In this document: in pieces, positions 1 through 12,499 of the stretch
Position numbering within the stretch: the first letter of the stretch is position 1
How the letters are laid out: every line of letters starts with the position of its first letter
Source: Trichobilharzia szidati
Lineage: Eukaryota; Platyhelminthes; Trematoda; Strigeidida; Schistosomatidae
DNA length: 64,000 nt
Direction of reading: 5' to 3'
NCBI GenBank assembly: GCA_944472155.2
Contig: OX235279.1
Span: 137,984,920-138,048,919, forward strand
The notes under the pieces: model-generated
Databases searched by the model: none
Told to the model about the DNA's origin: nothing
Seen by the model: only the letters and a program-made list of their open reading frames with translations
Position numbers and translations under genes: made by a program

Positions 1-890
1 TGTTTATTTTAATTTGTGATTTTCCAGAATTTTAAAGGAGAAACAGTGACGTACACATATCTATCAGGGAGGATTTTTTATCTTATTTTTGAACTAATAC
101 TTTTTTAATTTCTTAATTTTGATATTCGAATTCAATGTAAATACATCAAGAGTTCAGATTATTGTGTTATGTTCATAACACAGTTTAAACATATCTTGGT
201 ATTCCTGTTATTCTTGGTAATGCCATCACTGGTCTTTTTGTATCACTTCACTTGCCTTGAGAGAAGAAAGAATGATTAACTATTATTACACCGCTTATTT
301 AGGGAGTCTGTTTTCTTATTTCCTTCTATTTTTATCAACATTTTAGTCATTTTATAACATAAAGCAAAATATAACCCCACTTTGTACGATTCAAAACTTT
401 TTCTCTTTACATTGGTATAGAACGAGGAAATATAAGATATCTGCCGGTTGCTGCTAATCGATTACATTTATTGTGTAATAGCGTCGCATGCACTGGAGTG
501 GAAAGATATGGTTTTCATCTTCCAGGTTTTTGTATGCTAACCGTTTGCTTTTCCATAGGTTCCCATGTCACTCCCCATTGTTCAAACTCTGCATCAAGTT
601 AGCTGTATTAGATTCAGCAAAATGGTCATTTAGCTACAATTGTCTTGTTTGCCACGTTAATCGAAGGGTAGGTAAGCTATGCATAATCTAGTTCTCCGTA
701 TGTAGTCTTCATTGTGGATCGGCAGTGTTCAACAAGAGATGAAAAGCTGTTTCGTTGTGGATTGGAGCAAATTAGCAGTGTGAAACGTCGATGACATACG
801 AATTTAAGTGGTGGAGTCTTTAGATTTTACACCTAACGAAAATGGCTAAATTAGAGAAATGATTAAGGCATCCACTGTTGGTGATATTGT
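1..890. other. AT-rich intergenic stretch, nothing recognised
   Basis: No coding stretch with family motifs, tRNA-like boxes or repeat matching other parts of the window was seen. The longest frame (67 codons near 488-691) has no recognisable composition or motif. Confidence 0.5.
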
Positions 891-1042
891 TTACTTTTTT
901 TATTTCTTTCATGTTCCAAATGGAGCATAGGGCTTCAAGCCTCACTGACAGCTTGGCGAGGTTTAGGAGTGCGTCGTCTAAGTGTCACATCCCGGACCAC
1001 GTGCACGGTCGGCGAGCGTTCTGCTGCTGAACCGTCGATGCA
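891..1042 (-). mobile_element. tRNA-headed SINE (type A), internally deleted relic
   Basis: Read on the minus strand, this has the same order as the full copy at 25560-25787: a tRNA-like head (with GGTCCGGGATGTGAC in place of the B-box region), then the 'gcactcctaaacctcgccaa' junction, then the tail 'cttgaagccctatgctcc'. Most of the body between junction and tail is missing. Head and tail are both diverged, so this is an old copy. No target-site duplication could be defined. Confidence 0.7.
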
Positions 1043-2329
1043 CTATTGGTAATATTATACAATAACTATTCACTGATAAATGGACAACAATTAAATGTGT
1101 GTTATTGATTTAAAATATTCCTCTAACTTACCTATCAGTCACTGTGGAGCAACCAACATTAGGTTTCTAATCCTTTGTGTTGATGCCGACTGTGAATTCA
1201 TGCAAGAAGTGACCTAATATTATGTTATTTTCGGTGGCTGAGAATGCATAGCCACTAATCCTCAACATCACTAAAAGTGGGGTGCACATTGAGAGATGGA
1301 AACATCATTTATTGACCTCCGATCATCCACCACTAATTTATAAAATAACCTAGTTATGTTGTTTACCAGGTGATACCACCTGTACAGCATATCTGGTCGT
1401 TCCAGTTGATTTATGCTTACAACCTTTTTAGGACCATACTGTATTCTCAACTTCACTATCACTGCTACACGGCAACAACGCTAAATCGGTACATGCTACC
1501 TCTTTACTCCCTTTACCTTGAATAGTTTCCTCTTTCAGTCACGAAAATAAAGCGAATGGTTTTGCATCGACATTTTGCTTTCGATTAATAGTTAAAACGC
1601 CCAACAGGCAGACAGAAGTGGTATAAGCTAGTAAGTACCAGAGAGGTCTTTTCGTGACCTCATTGGTGGTTATCTCGTTAGGGTTGGTGTAGTGTGGAAT
1701 TCTCCACTTCATTCCTTATTCAAAAGTTGGAGTAAATACCGATCAACATCACACCATCTTCCTATACCGAAGGAAGGATCAAGTGCATTTGATTTTCCAG
1801 TGATTTTCTACTGCGGTTTGTATATTTTACTGTTTGAGAAATACGCTCCAATTTTTTGCTGGATGAGGGACGTCAAATCTAGGTGCACCTGTATGTCAAG
1901 TCTTCAGTTTCACTGATCATATTGTAAACTCAACTAACAGACATCTATATGGGCGGGCACCCAAACAGCCTGATATTATATATTTTTAAGTGATCGGATT
2001 TTAACATATTATGTTCTATATTTAGAGCTTAAATGCAGAGTATTGATTTTGAAACGCAACATGTAATGGTGTGCTCTGAATATTCATTTCATACGTAAAG
2101 GTCAGTGGGATAAATGCTACAATTAATTCAAGTTTTTGGCTCAGTGGTGGAGTTGACTTAAATCGTTTCTTTGAAAGGTAAGTCTTCTATCAAAGTACCC
2201 AAATTAAACGTTTTATGGATGAATGAAAGTCCTTGTCTTCAATGTATTTAGCATCATTAGTATTTATGTCAAAATTGGTAATTAATTATTAACTTGAAAC
2301 CAAAACTCATCGTAGCTTAGTAGTCATTC
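1043..2329. other. Intergenic, nothing recognised
   Basis: Only short open frames without motifs; no match to the repeat families found elsewhere in the window. Confidence 0.4.
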
Positions 2330-2770
2330 TTCTTATTATTATTCCCTTGGGTTCCGAGTGGATCATAGGGCCTAAACAACACAACCCTAATTTCTATTTC
2401 CTGCCATCCTCTTTATCTGGGTCCACAATTACCTATAATCTCTCTTTTTCTTCTCCACACGATCTCCTCAATGTATGCCTGATCCATATCCGTTTTCTCC
2501 TACATATTTGTTGAGCGATCGGCTCTTGGTTGGTTTGTTCCCACAGTTTGTTATTACTTATTCTTTCTGGCCGGCTGGCCATTTTATCCTCAGTATGGAG
2601 CGAAAGCAGCTGTTGATGAAAGTCTGTAACCTACTGGAAATCCTTTCGTGACACGCAATGCAAGTTTTTGACCCGTATGGAAGAAGTGATCGACTTGACA
2701 TTGATGTTGAAAATGTACTCATTCTAGGAGGCATAATCAAAAGGTGAGAATATAATGACATCGTATCAAA
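2330..2770 (-). mobile_element. RTE-type non-LTR retrotransposon, 3' fragment
   Basis: On the minus strand this carries the C-terminal part of the RTE polyprotein after the reverse transcriptase: a frame around 2761-2558 reads YGSKT..., LQTFINSC.RSILRIKWPA, which is the usual post-RT block of this family (compare 7426-8097 and 4120-5540). It ends towards 2335 with the typical 'ggccctatgatcc' tail and an ATT-rich run. The frame is broken several times. It is a 5'-truncated dead copy. Confidence 0.8.
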
Positions 2771-4119
2771 TAATCAACTGAATAAATAAAATCCTCCTAA
2801 GTAATTAGCGAAAAACAAATATAGCCCGAAACCATGAGTACATTTCTATTATTTTCCAGACTCTTCTCAACTGCCTACAACCTAAACAAAATACCAAAAT
2901 ATACAAGTCACGAAAGTTTATCAAGCTGACAACAAGTTTTTGTTGAGACACACAAGAAACAAAAGTCCAGGATGATGTCCCACTAGGACGTCACACTGCT
3001 TACTGTTAAAATGCTGACTATTTCTAAGATAATTAGATGAAATTTTCTGATACAAAGCGATCATAATTTGATATTTTGGATACAAAGGAAGTCTATGTAG
3101 AAAAAGCAATTTGGCATAATAATAGGTGGTGTAACTACAAAAGCTCTTTCCAATGTCAAGAAGAGTAAGGTGAGTGATAATCAAATGAAAAGCAATTTCT
3201 TTTCACCAGAATAGAAGATCTCGACGGAAAATATGTGGCGCATTCGGAAATATATAACTTTATTTTGTAAATATAATCGCCAAAGAAGTGTAACATTCAC
3301 CATCACTTCTTTGTACGTATGTTGATGGGATTAGGTGAGGACGGAAAACCATTTGATGGGGTGCATCAACAAAGACAGCTAGCATATATCCTATATACGT
3401 CAGACGATTCATCGTCTTTCACGTCGAGAAATGTAAGCCGACATAGGGTTGGGTTATCTAATTATAACCGTATGTATATTCTTTAATCATTGGATGTCGA
3501 AGCCATGTAGATACTGCTCTGCCACCTTTCACTCGGTAACTCTTACTTCCATTTCTTATACAGACAGTTTAATACAGATGAATGTAACTTTGTATTTGGG
3601 ATTATATTAAGATTAATATTGAGGCATGTTTTTTACTTTGATGAAGACATGCCTTAGCTACCTTTTCCAATCAAACAACGTTGAACTCTTTCCTGTGTAC
3701 AGCGATATCGCATACATAGCTTTCTTCGAGAATATGCTACTATAAAACTGCTGCCACAGCACACTCAAACTTTGATCAACTAAAGATTTAATATGTTCAT
3801 CATAATTCTTCTTCTGATTCATTTGCTTAAAAAGATTTTATTGTTGCATTTGAAATGCGTTGTTAATTTCTACCTAACCTAATTTTATCCTCACTCAATT
3901 TGAAACACCATTCGTGATTATCAAATGCATAGTCAGACTGATGGGAATGTTTTCTAAAGAGAAAAAAATTATTAATTTTTGAAACATAGCTGGTTCTTTA
4001 TTATCTGGAAAAAAACAACGATATCCTACCTGGTGCTTTGTGTCAATCAAGTGCTCGTTAGCATCACCGTTAAGAGTTACACTCTTTCTGGTAAATGGGC
4101 TTTTAAACACATATTATTA
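2771..4119. other. Intergenic, nothing recognised
   Basis: AT-rich. Small frames at 2921-3184 and 3895-4110 (minus) show no family motifs. No repeat shared with the rest of the window was found by eye. Confidence 0.4.
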
Positions 4120-5540
4120 TTACTGTAACATTTAATTCCTAGAAGAACATAGGGCTTCAACCGTGCGTCTCCATTGCGTTCGGTCCTCTGCTAGAGTCTT
4201 CACCTGGCTCCATGTCTACCCACACGTTTTCATCTACTCTTCACATGACCTCCTCCAAGTCATCCTTGCACTGACGACCAACTCGCCGCTTCCTTTTCGG
4301 GTTCCACTCGAGCAGCAGCTTGTCTATTATGTCACTTGATGGTTTCCTAAGAATATGGCCAATCCATCCCGATTTCTTCCTGCCTATTTGTTTCACAATC
4401 GGTTCCTGGTTGGTTCGCTCATTGCCAGAGATCTCTGTTGCTGATCTTTTCTGGCCGGCCATCTGATCTTGAGTATTGAGCGAAGATAGCTGTTAATGAA
4501 GGTCTGTAGTTTGTTTAAGATGCTCTTTATGACGCGCAGTGCAAGTCTCTGATCCGTATGGTGAGTAGCACTGACTTCACATTGGAATTGGAAATCTGGA
4601 TCTTATGTTTGATGCTGAGTGCTGTTGACCTCCACACAGACTTGAGAGTAGTGAAAGCTTGTCTTGCTTTTCTGATTCTGGCTTTGATATCCTCGTCAGT
4701 TCCGCCTGTAATTCCATTATGGGTAAATTTTATTTTGATAGAGTCTCACAGTGTTATACAGTAATATTTACTGATGACGTTTCGAGCACAATTTATTGCT
4801 GATTGTGCTCGAAACGTCATCAGTAAATATTACTGTATAACACTGTGAGACTCTATCAAAATAAAATTTACCCATAATGGAATTACACTCTACCACAGTG
4901 CCCAAGTTTTATTCTTATATCAGTTCCGCCTGTAGTTGAAACGACGCTTCCAAGATAGGTAAAAGGGGTTGTTTCTTTCAGGTTCTTCCCATTTATGCTG
5001 ATCGTTGTCTCTTGTTGTTGTTGTTGCTGTTGGTGGTGTTTCCCAGGAATTTTCATCACCTCTGTTTTCTCTATGTTCACCTGGAGTCCTATCTTTGATG
5101 CTTCTTCTGCTAACTTGTTGCTTTTCGCTTGCATGTCTTCCAGACATATATCATCGGAGAAGTCCAGATCCTCCAAGTATTTTGTGTGGGTCCATTTTAT
5201 GCCTGTTTCCTCATTGCCCGCTGTTTGTTGCATTATCCAATCTACTGCAATCAGGAAAATCATTGGCGATAGTAGGCAGCCTTGTCTTACTCCTGTCCTC
5301 ACTTCGAAGGATTCCGTAAGTTTCCCGTTGTGGATTACTTGGCATACAGCATTGTCGTACAGAGGCTGAATGAGATGTATAATTGTCCGTGGCACCCCGT
5401 AGTAGCGACGTAGTTTCCAAATCACCTCTCAATCGACCCTGTCAAAGGCCTTTTCAAAGTCGATGAAGTTGAGATAGAGAGGTGACTGCCATTCCAGGCT
5501 TTGTTCAATGATGATAACACATAAGGAGACCCTCATTCTA
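4120..5540 (-). mobile_element. RTE-type non-LTR retrotransposon, 3' half, interrupted by a Penelope hairpin
   Basis: Minus-strand reading gives, in order, the RT box A region (FIDFEKAFDRVD, around 5475-5430), VRQGCLLSPMIFLIAVDWIM, the catalytic box region as DFSDDICLEDM (FADD in the family), VNIEKTEVMKIPGK followed by a short poly-Gln run, the 'TYLGSVVSTTGGTD' block, and after the interruption the SIKNKIQI..SNVKSVLL-like block, 'GWIGHILRKPSSDI' and 'GRQCKDDLEEVM'. It ends near 4135 with 'ggttgaagccctatgttctt'. The order and motifs are those of RTE endonuclease/reverse transcriptases common in schistosomes. The 5' half (endonuclease) is missing. A later 209-bp insertion (4711-4919) splits it. 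Several frame breaks make it inactive. Confidence 0.88.
4696..4934. mobile_element. Foldback Penelope-end insertion with 15-bp target duplication
   Basis: The host RTE sequence 'tcagttccgcctgta' occurs at 4696-4710 and again at 4920-4934, bracketing a 209-bp insertion (4711-4919). The insertion is a hairpin: 4711-4792 and 4802-4883 are exact reverse complements (82 bp each) around a 9-nt loop, followed by a single-copy tail ending 'agttttattctta'. The right-hand part matches the 3' ends of Penelope-like fragments at 19195-19310 and 44100-44232. The structure is read directly; assignment to a Penelope-like element rests on the coding fragment joined to the same end sequence at 43820-44232 and 15485-15790. 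Confidence 0.85.
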
Positions 5541-5570
5541 TTCTCCAAGTGTCTTTGCCTTAGTGAGTGT

Positions 5571-5618
5571 TAAGTTCTTGGTTGGAGAATTTCATCATGA
5601 GCTGATATCCGTAACATG
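5571..5618 (+). repeat. Single arm of a short interspersed repeat
   Basis: Contains 'ttggttggagaatttcatca' and 'tgagctgatatccgt', which resembles arm one of the inverted repeat at 34978-35063. Class unknown. Confidence 0.5.
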
Positions 5619-7425
5619 AGAATAAGCTGAGAATATTTAAGGTTAGTAAACATTACCTTTCCAAACACTGATATAGTCGTATTTACTTGATTTAAAAAAG
5701 TTAGATATATCAGTAAACGCTGACAACTATAAGCATAGATGTTTACCATACTGAATTTGATTATGTCCAGGTTTTTTTGTGTTTAGCGAACAATAAAATC
5801 GATCCTACTGACTAGTCAGTGTAGAAATTCGAAACGATTTATTATTTTTACACCAAATAATAAACTAATCGGTTAATTTCATTACACAATGAACTAAAAA
5901 GGTTGATAATAAGATGGAGTGACAGCTCTTGAGCATTTAAACAAACGGTGATTTGGCAAATATTTCTAACCTTTCATAGTAATACTAGATAACATGACAT
6001 TTTGATAAAACGTTATCTAACTGATTGTAAACTTCAGGACAGATGATAATGCTGTCTTATGCTTTAAAAATGACTCATGTTAAAGAGACTGTAGTCTCAA
6101 TTCTATTCATAAATAAAGATCTTAGTGTTAAACGAGAAACAGATTAGGTCCTGCAATACTGTTGTGTACCGTCAGATCACATGCTACAGATGGAATGTAG
6201 TCAAATGTGTTGTAAATTTCCCTATTTTAGTATTCTATTCTGGATGATACATAATGATTAGTATACTGTTATCCAGTGAATAATGATTTATGGTAAAAAG
6301 TGTCTTCAGCTAGTTAAATCACTTGTCACTTCACCAACTCATTCAACTGAGCTGTTTATTTGTCATAATAATTTCGTTTTTCATTGATATCACCACTATA
6401 AATACACCATTACTATTCATCAATCTGGCAACGTTTTATTACTGTTATTCTATGTCATAATAACCACTTTTAACGGATCAGTGACTTAATTTATCGATCG
6501 ACTATGGTTAAACAATTTAATCAATGACCATCGATTAAGAAAGCAAAGCTTATATTTTGTTTTGGAAGGTTTTGACATTAAAATGAATCTTTATTTTTAC
6601 GTAAATGTGTCTTTTTTTTCTTATAGATATTGGTGAGTGTGAGTATGGGTGTAATCAAAAGAATATAAGTAAGTATACCCATGATGTTTAGTGACTGTTT
6701 ACACACGATGGTGATCTTCTTTAGTTTGGCGATATACAGATGTTGATACCCTTTTGTTAATCGATAGATTGTCTCACATTTCTTTAAATTAATTGTCTAC
6801 ACAAATGAATTGAATAGTCAATAAGCTTAGTTAACGACAGAAATTTGTGTGTGTATTACTGATAATAGTGGATAATTTTATCGATTAGGCTTCAGCTTCA
6901 TCTGAAGAGTGTGATGTTCATCAGATGACAGTTGATGAAACTAACTACCGTACAAGTGTTATCTTCAATGCATATTAACTCATGATACATAAATTTAATT
7001 AGAATTCATTTAATACTATTATTAGTTAAATGAATGTCATCTGAAAAATCCTCTGAATTAATTAAACTAGAATTGAATAATCACTAAACGAAGTTATTAA
7101 CAAGACTAGTAAACAAAACTCTTTATACTACTTAAATTTGACTTATATTATTTGAGTAGTAGGCTCATTATAATTATTTGACTTTTATTTGAAAATAATA
7201 AATAGAAATTCTACTGCAGCTGCTTGTTGTTATTTATTTATTGGAAAGATAGGTGTTTTCCAGAGAAAATTTTGAGTCTACCTTCAATAATGTGAGCTTC
7301 TTATCAGTATTGATTATTTGCTTCTATATAGGTCTGACTACAATTCGATTTTTAGAGTAGGTATTTCTAAAGTATATGGAAGGTGTATTACTTTTTGTTT
7401 CATAACTGTCCGTACAACAGAAATT
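5619..7425. other. AT-rich intergenic stretch, nothing recognised
   Basis: Very AT-rich with stops in all frames; no family motifs or shared repeats seen. Confidence 0.4.
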
Positions 7426-8097
7426 CATGTATCTTGAAGAGAATGTGAATTTAGTTTTGGTACGACCTCTTTTACCTACCTGGGAAGCATCGTTTCAACT
7501 ACAGGTGGACGGAAATGATAAGGATATCAAAGCAAGAATCGGAAAAGCAAGGCAAGCTTTCAATACTCTCAAGTCTGTGTGGAGGTCAACAGCACTCAGC
7601 ATCAAAAATAAGATCCGGATTTTCAACTCCAATGTGAAGTCAGTGCTACTCACCATACGGATCAGAGACTTGGCCAGCGCGTCATAAAGAGCATCTCAAA
7701 CAAACTACAGACCTTCATTGACAGTTGTCTTCGCTCAATGCTCAAGATCAGATGGCCGGCCAGAAAAGATCAGCAACGGAGATCTCTGGGAGCGAACCAA
7801 CCAGGGACCGATTGTGAAACAAATAGGCAGGAAGAAATGGAGATGGATTGGCTGGCCATACTCTGAGGAAACCATCAAGTGACATCACTAGACAAGCCCT
7901 TGAGTGGAAGCTGAAAGGGAAGCGGCGAGTTGGTCGTCAGTGCAAGGGTGACTTGGAGGAGGTCATGTGAAGAGGAGATGAAAACGTGTGGGCAGACATG
8001 GAGCCAGGTGAAGACTTTAGCAGAGAACCGAACGCAATGGAGACGCACGGTTGAAGCCCTATGTTCCTCTACGAATTAAAGGAAACAATAATAATAC
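7426..8097 (+). mobile_element. RTE-type non-LTR retrotransposon, 3' end
   Basis: Plus-strand frames read LPTWEAS.QLQVDGNDKDIKARIGKARQAFNTL, then SVWRSTALSIKNKIRIFNSN and NVKSVLL, LQTFIDSCLRSMLKIRWPA, and after frame breaks GELVVSARVTWRRSCEEE and ENRTQWRRTVEALCSS. This is the C-terminal domain of the RTE polyprotein up to its natural end. The untranslated end is 'ttgaagccctatgttcctc' followed by an AAT-rich tail (8083-8095). The copy starts after the reverse transcriptase, so it is 5'-truncated, and it has at least three frame breaks. Its tail is the reference for the comparison with the SINE tails. Confidence 0.88.
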
Positions 8098-9139
8098 TAC
8101 TACTAAACAGCTGAAAGTAGTTGACTGATGGATGGGACTCATTAAATAGTAAGAAGAAAATTACACTGATATTGATTACACTGCTGTATCTGCTGCAGTC
8201 GTACAATATACTAACCGTTACATTTCTATCACATAAAAAGAAAGTGAAAAATGAAAACTATAAATAAGAAGTCCCGAAGTGGTAGAGTTAATATTTCCCG
8301 GTACTTGTGATCTCCTCTGTCTTTGGTTTCGTCATGTAGGGTTGGTCAAAAAAAACAAAAACAAGTGAGAACACTTCATTATCCCACGATTAGAGTTCAA
8401 CAGTTGATTGTTTTTATTATTTTTATTTGCGGTCATTCAGTGTCTATTTACATCCATTTATTTTAAGTGGCACAAACATGGCGGGAACTATCTGTTTTCG
8501 TGTAATTGACTTTATTTCTGTTTGATTTTTGTCTCCACACCCCAGTAAATATTTATTTGTCCATTATTGTCCTAAGCACAAAAAGCTTAAATTCATCACT
8601 GTCTCTTACTTTTTAGAAAATAATGTTTTTCTAGATGTTTGTTTTTACTTAACAAATGTAAGATTTATGGATGTACATTTTCGTAGGGAAGAGGGCTGGG
8701 GATATTTTAAAACTGGAAACCAATGTTAATGAATAAGGATATAATGAATCTTTCAAATTTCAGTAGTACGCAGCATATGAATAATCTGTACATAGTGATA
8801 CATACGTTAGGAGAAATGCCTTAGCAAATATGTGACTAATACATAAATCACAGTGATGAAGCAGTCAAAGCAAAACAAAAGAACAAAACGTCTAATAGTC
8901 TAAGTTCAAATAGATGAAGAGTCGCAGTAGTATGAATGAGTGAAAACTAAGACTATAATGATTACGGTCCAGTTATGTTAGCGTAATAAACAATTAGCTG
9001 TCATAAAGAGAACTACAAATATTAGGAATTGCAAAGTTAATAGTAATGAAACCAGTTAAGATATCTGTTTTAAATAAATCAGCCACTTGGGTAAATGTTA
9101 GATCATGACTGTAGAGATTCGAATTGATTTTACTATAGA
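8098..9139. other. Intergenic, nothing recognised
   Basis: AT-rich. A 66-codon frame at 8529-8729 has no motif. Confidence 0.4.
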
Positions 9140-9290
9140 CTTCGTTACGAACAGACGTCAGTTAGTGGATCAAAGTTTAGTGCGAACGCATGACCCCTTC
9201 AAGGATTAAACCTCAGATCCTCAAGTAGCAGCTCCAGCCTACTGACTAATCCATCCACATTGAATACGAGAATGCTTCCAGCTTAATTGT
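9140..9290 (-). repeat. Possible Sm-alpha-like retroposon relic
   Basis: On the minus strand there is an A-box-like 'ttagtcagtaggctgg', a B-box-like 'ggtttaatcct' and, about 60 nt further, 'ctgacgtctgttcgtaacga', which could be a decayed hammerhead core. Each element is weak alone; the order matches better copies at 21241-21530 and 10640-10870. Confidence 0.35.
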
Positions 9291-10639
9291 AATCAAATCA
9301 AAGACTTATGCTAAAACAATTATTTGATGTATACCTACGTACATGTATAGAGTATTTTATGATGTGTCAATTAATTTACAAGCTGGTCACTAAATTCCAA
9401 TATTACAGCTGTTAACTTTGAAATGAATAAATAAACAAAATTATCACTGAATACTCAGTTAATTAAGCTGATCTCATGTTAGCATTTATTTTGTTTAAAA
9501 AAAAATATTTATATTCAAGCGAAAAAGTACACTCGGAACATGCACGCCTATTTTGATCTTAATTTACAATCCTTGCTATGTACTTTCTTGCTAGTTGAGG
9601 CTTTTCACCTCTTGATATTTCGATGTATTGATGTTCCATGTTTAAGGCATCTTATTCATTCTATATGTTAGTCTGAATGGTTCTGTTGATTATTATTATG
9701 CATTCACTGGATTGTCACTTATGTCAGTCCTGCGTTTAAAATCATGAATTGCATGAGTACAGTAGCCAATAAGACATCTGTAACGTTCAGATAAAAAAGA
9801 AATGAAAAGTCAATACAAGTTACACACGTCAGTGATACGCGTAGTCGTACACACTCAGATTACTAATACCAGCATCTAACATGACAATTTTGATCTCAAT
9901 CTATTATGCTCCGTCTGCCTGCCTCCTGACAATGGAATCACATGGAAAAAGTTTCGCTTTGTGAGAATAAATGCTTGCACGTCAAATAATAAATAACAGA
10001 CTAATAACCAACTTCACTCAGCCAGTATTATTCATTTTAAGACAGAAGATATGGCATGTTGTTAAACGCATATAACATCCTACAGTTATTGACTTGTACT
10101 ACTTTCTTAATTACAACTAGATTTAAATGTACTCTGTGTTCACATTGTGTTATAAAAGCATCTACCTTAAAAAGCTGAATGACTCTATGGTTTATGTGCT
10201 AGGCTTCACCACGTGATGATTTGTAATCCAAAACTCAAATCAATAAGTATCACACATTTTTGTGTGAAGGTAGCTTGGAAATTTTGTCTATTATTTACAG
10301 TAAGTGAGATGCACATATATAGCCAGGTTAATTGTTCGGCATTTTGGCAGACGTATATTCTCTTTTTTTTAAATAGAAAGTTACATAACTCAAATAAAGT
10401 ATGGGTAAATTGTGAGCTGATTACATTTCATTGAATTTTTCACAATTAAGTGCAATTGGTGAATTATAATAACAATTTCAGTTAGGACATGCATCTGAAC
10501 ACAGTTAAATCACTTTTTCTCCTAACTTTTATTAAAACTCACAGAGTTTAGCTCAATCTTTTACTTTCTTTTACTTTTAATTATATTTATAACCAAGATG
10601 AGTTTGAGAACAAATACACACTGACGACGTTGGCTGGCA
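9291..10639. other. Intergenic, nothing recognised
   Basis: AT-rich with only short frames (for example 10213-10434 plus) and no motif. Confidence 0.4.
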
Positions 10640-10870
10640 GTGGTGCTAGATATCATAAACTGGAAGAAGTAAAGATACGTGGGCTATTGAATTCAATCAC
10701 AGTGCCTGAATGCTCAACAGGTTCTCCCCGTAACCTTAAGGTCCTATTTTCGATCCTCGATTAGACCATGGGTGGCCATTGCTGAATACTCCCAGACAAG
10801 GACTAAACAACCGTCTAGTAGGCCTCAATTTTTATTGGTTTACCGCCTAATATTTCTGCTTTCAGTGCTA
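10640..10870 (+). mobile_element. Sm-alpha-like retroposon with degraded hammerhead core
   Basis: A B-box-like stretch 'ttttcgatcctcg' (10747-10759) is followed at 10782-10808 by CTGAATA, C-T-C-C, a 7-nt loop, GGAC and TAAAC. The hammerhead pattern is CTGATGA, stem II GTCC/GGAC, GAAAC, as in the clearer copy at 21328-21355. Here the core positions are mutated, so it should not cleave. Family assignment is by this order of pol III-type box then hammerhead remnant. Confidence 0.5.
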
Positions 10871-12499
10871 CTATTAAATGAGATGAGTTCACCTCCTTTT
10901 TATTTAAGTACGCTTGTCTAATTTATATTTGATATGAAACAAATACATCTTTACAATGTTTTCATGTGAAAGAATTAATACCACAACGCTTAATTATATT
11001 TATACATATATATATATATATATATATCCATTCTATACCATGAAAATTACTTACCTCAACTTCTCATGTCATTCTTTCCAATGAACATATTTGAGTGCAT
11101 TCTATACTTGAATAGAAACCACATCAGAAATTTACATAAGTGTAATCACTAGGTGAATGACAATCGTATTCTTCTGCTTTTATCTCAATGCATTTTTTTC
11201 TCACGCATAAATATGATACACTTTAATTAGACAAACACTTGTCTATATACTGGTACAAAAGCGTTAATTGTTTAATTCGTATGAATTTTTTTTACCATCT
11301 TTTGCAGTACTGATATGCTTGCGTGAAAGTATAATTTCTGAAGTGTTGAAGAGGTCCCTTTTAGGCCTTAGAAATACTGAAAGTTTGTCTTTGCATTTTT
11401 GCTTAATATACTTTTCTAGATATATAAAAGTGTAGTAGTAGTTCGATATTAAACCACCTGGTCCAAACCGGCGATATAGACAGCGTTGAAGAATCCTTCT
11501 AAATCATCTACCGGATACCAAATAAATTGCCTAAAATATCCAGGTACCACATACTCCAAGCAGCAGAAGCTATCATGATTCGCCTTAAATAACCGGTTCT
11601 CTGTGTGCAGAAGAAGCAAGTTCAGCCACTAGTACTGGCCTTGGCTTCAGTGGAGACTATAAATTCATGAAGTTGTATTATTATCTTTCCTAATTTTTTT
11701 GATATTCTGTGTATTTCTTTACTAAGTATTTTAATTACTTTATGGTACTTCAGGTAAATCAGATTATCGATTTTGTAGGGATTAGGACTAATTTAAGTGT
11801 AGATTTTATCACAAACCAACATCAGTCAGAGTGTCATTGAAAAGTAGGGAACAGTGGACGGTTTGTGAATCTTCAGAAGTGCACACCAAAGCTCCTTACC
11901 GGGGAGAAAATTCGAGACATTCAGGTTTCAAGGTCAGATGGCTGGCTATTCAGACACTGTGAGGAAATTTGTTCATGACTGATTCTGACTCCTTATCAGT
12001 CAAGAAATGAATAAATATTAGAGAGAAATGACTAATTGTTTGTTTTATTACTTTAAATGCTTCTTCAGTTACTATACATCTTGCCAACCTAATGTTAATT
12101 CCTAACGTCTATCTCTGATAACTACCACTAAGAGATCCAATCGTGTATTGTACCGATGATTAATTCTCAAAAGCCAATTATTTACGTTGCTTGAATGACT
12201 TCGAGCTCGTTTTGCGGTTGGTTAGGACTAAAAATAAGGCTCATGCGTATTGTTTAGTCATCTATGCCGCCAGAACTGCACTTCGGTTTCACCATGTGCT
12301 TTTTCTTCATCCTAGCTCATCTTACTTGGTGGCCAGGCTGCTGTCAACACTGCCTCAACTAGTGAATACGTGACTTTCCGGATATCGTACTCTTAAAAGT
12401 CGTTAAACTTACTACGTTGTAGTGGGGATGGAATGGGAAGAAAATTAGTTGTGAGGTTAGCAAGGTCATCTCGTAAAAGAAAACACCACCGCCACTGAA
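10871..12499. other. Intergenic with a TA microsatellite
   Basis: A TA dinucleotide run lies at about 11005-11027. No coding motifs or family repeats were recognised in the rest. Confidence 0.5.

Noticed and set aside
4995..5369. Plus-strand open frames of 104-124 codons
   Set aside because: They are antisense shadows of the RTE reverse transcriptase, whose motifs read clearly on the minus strand.
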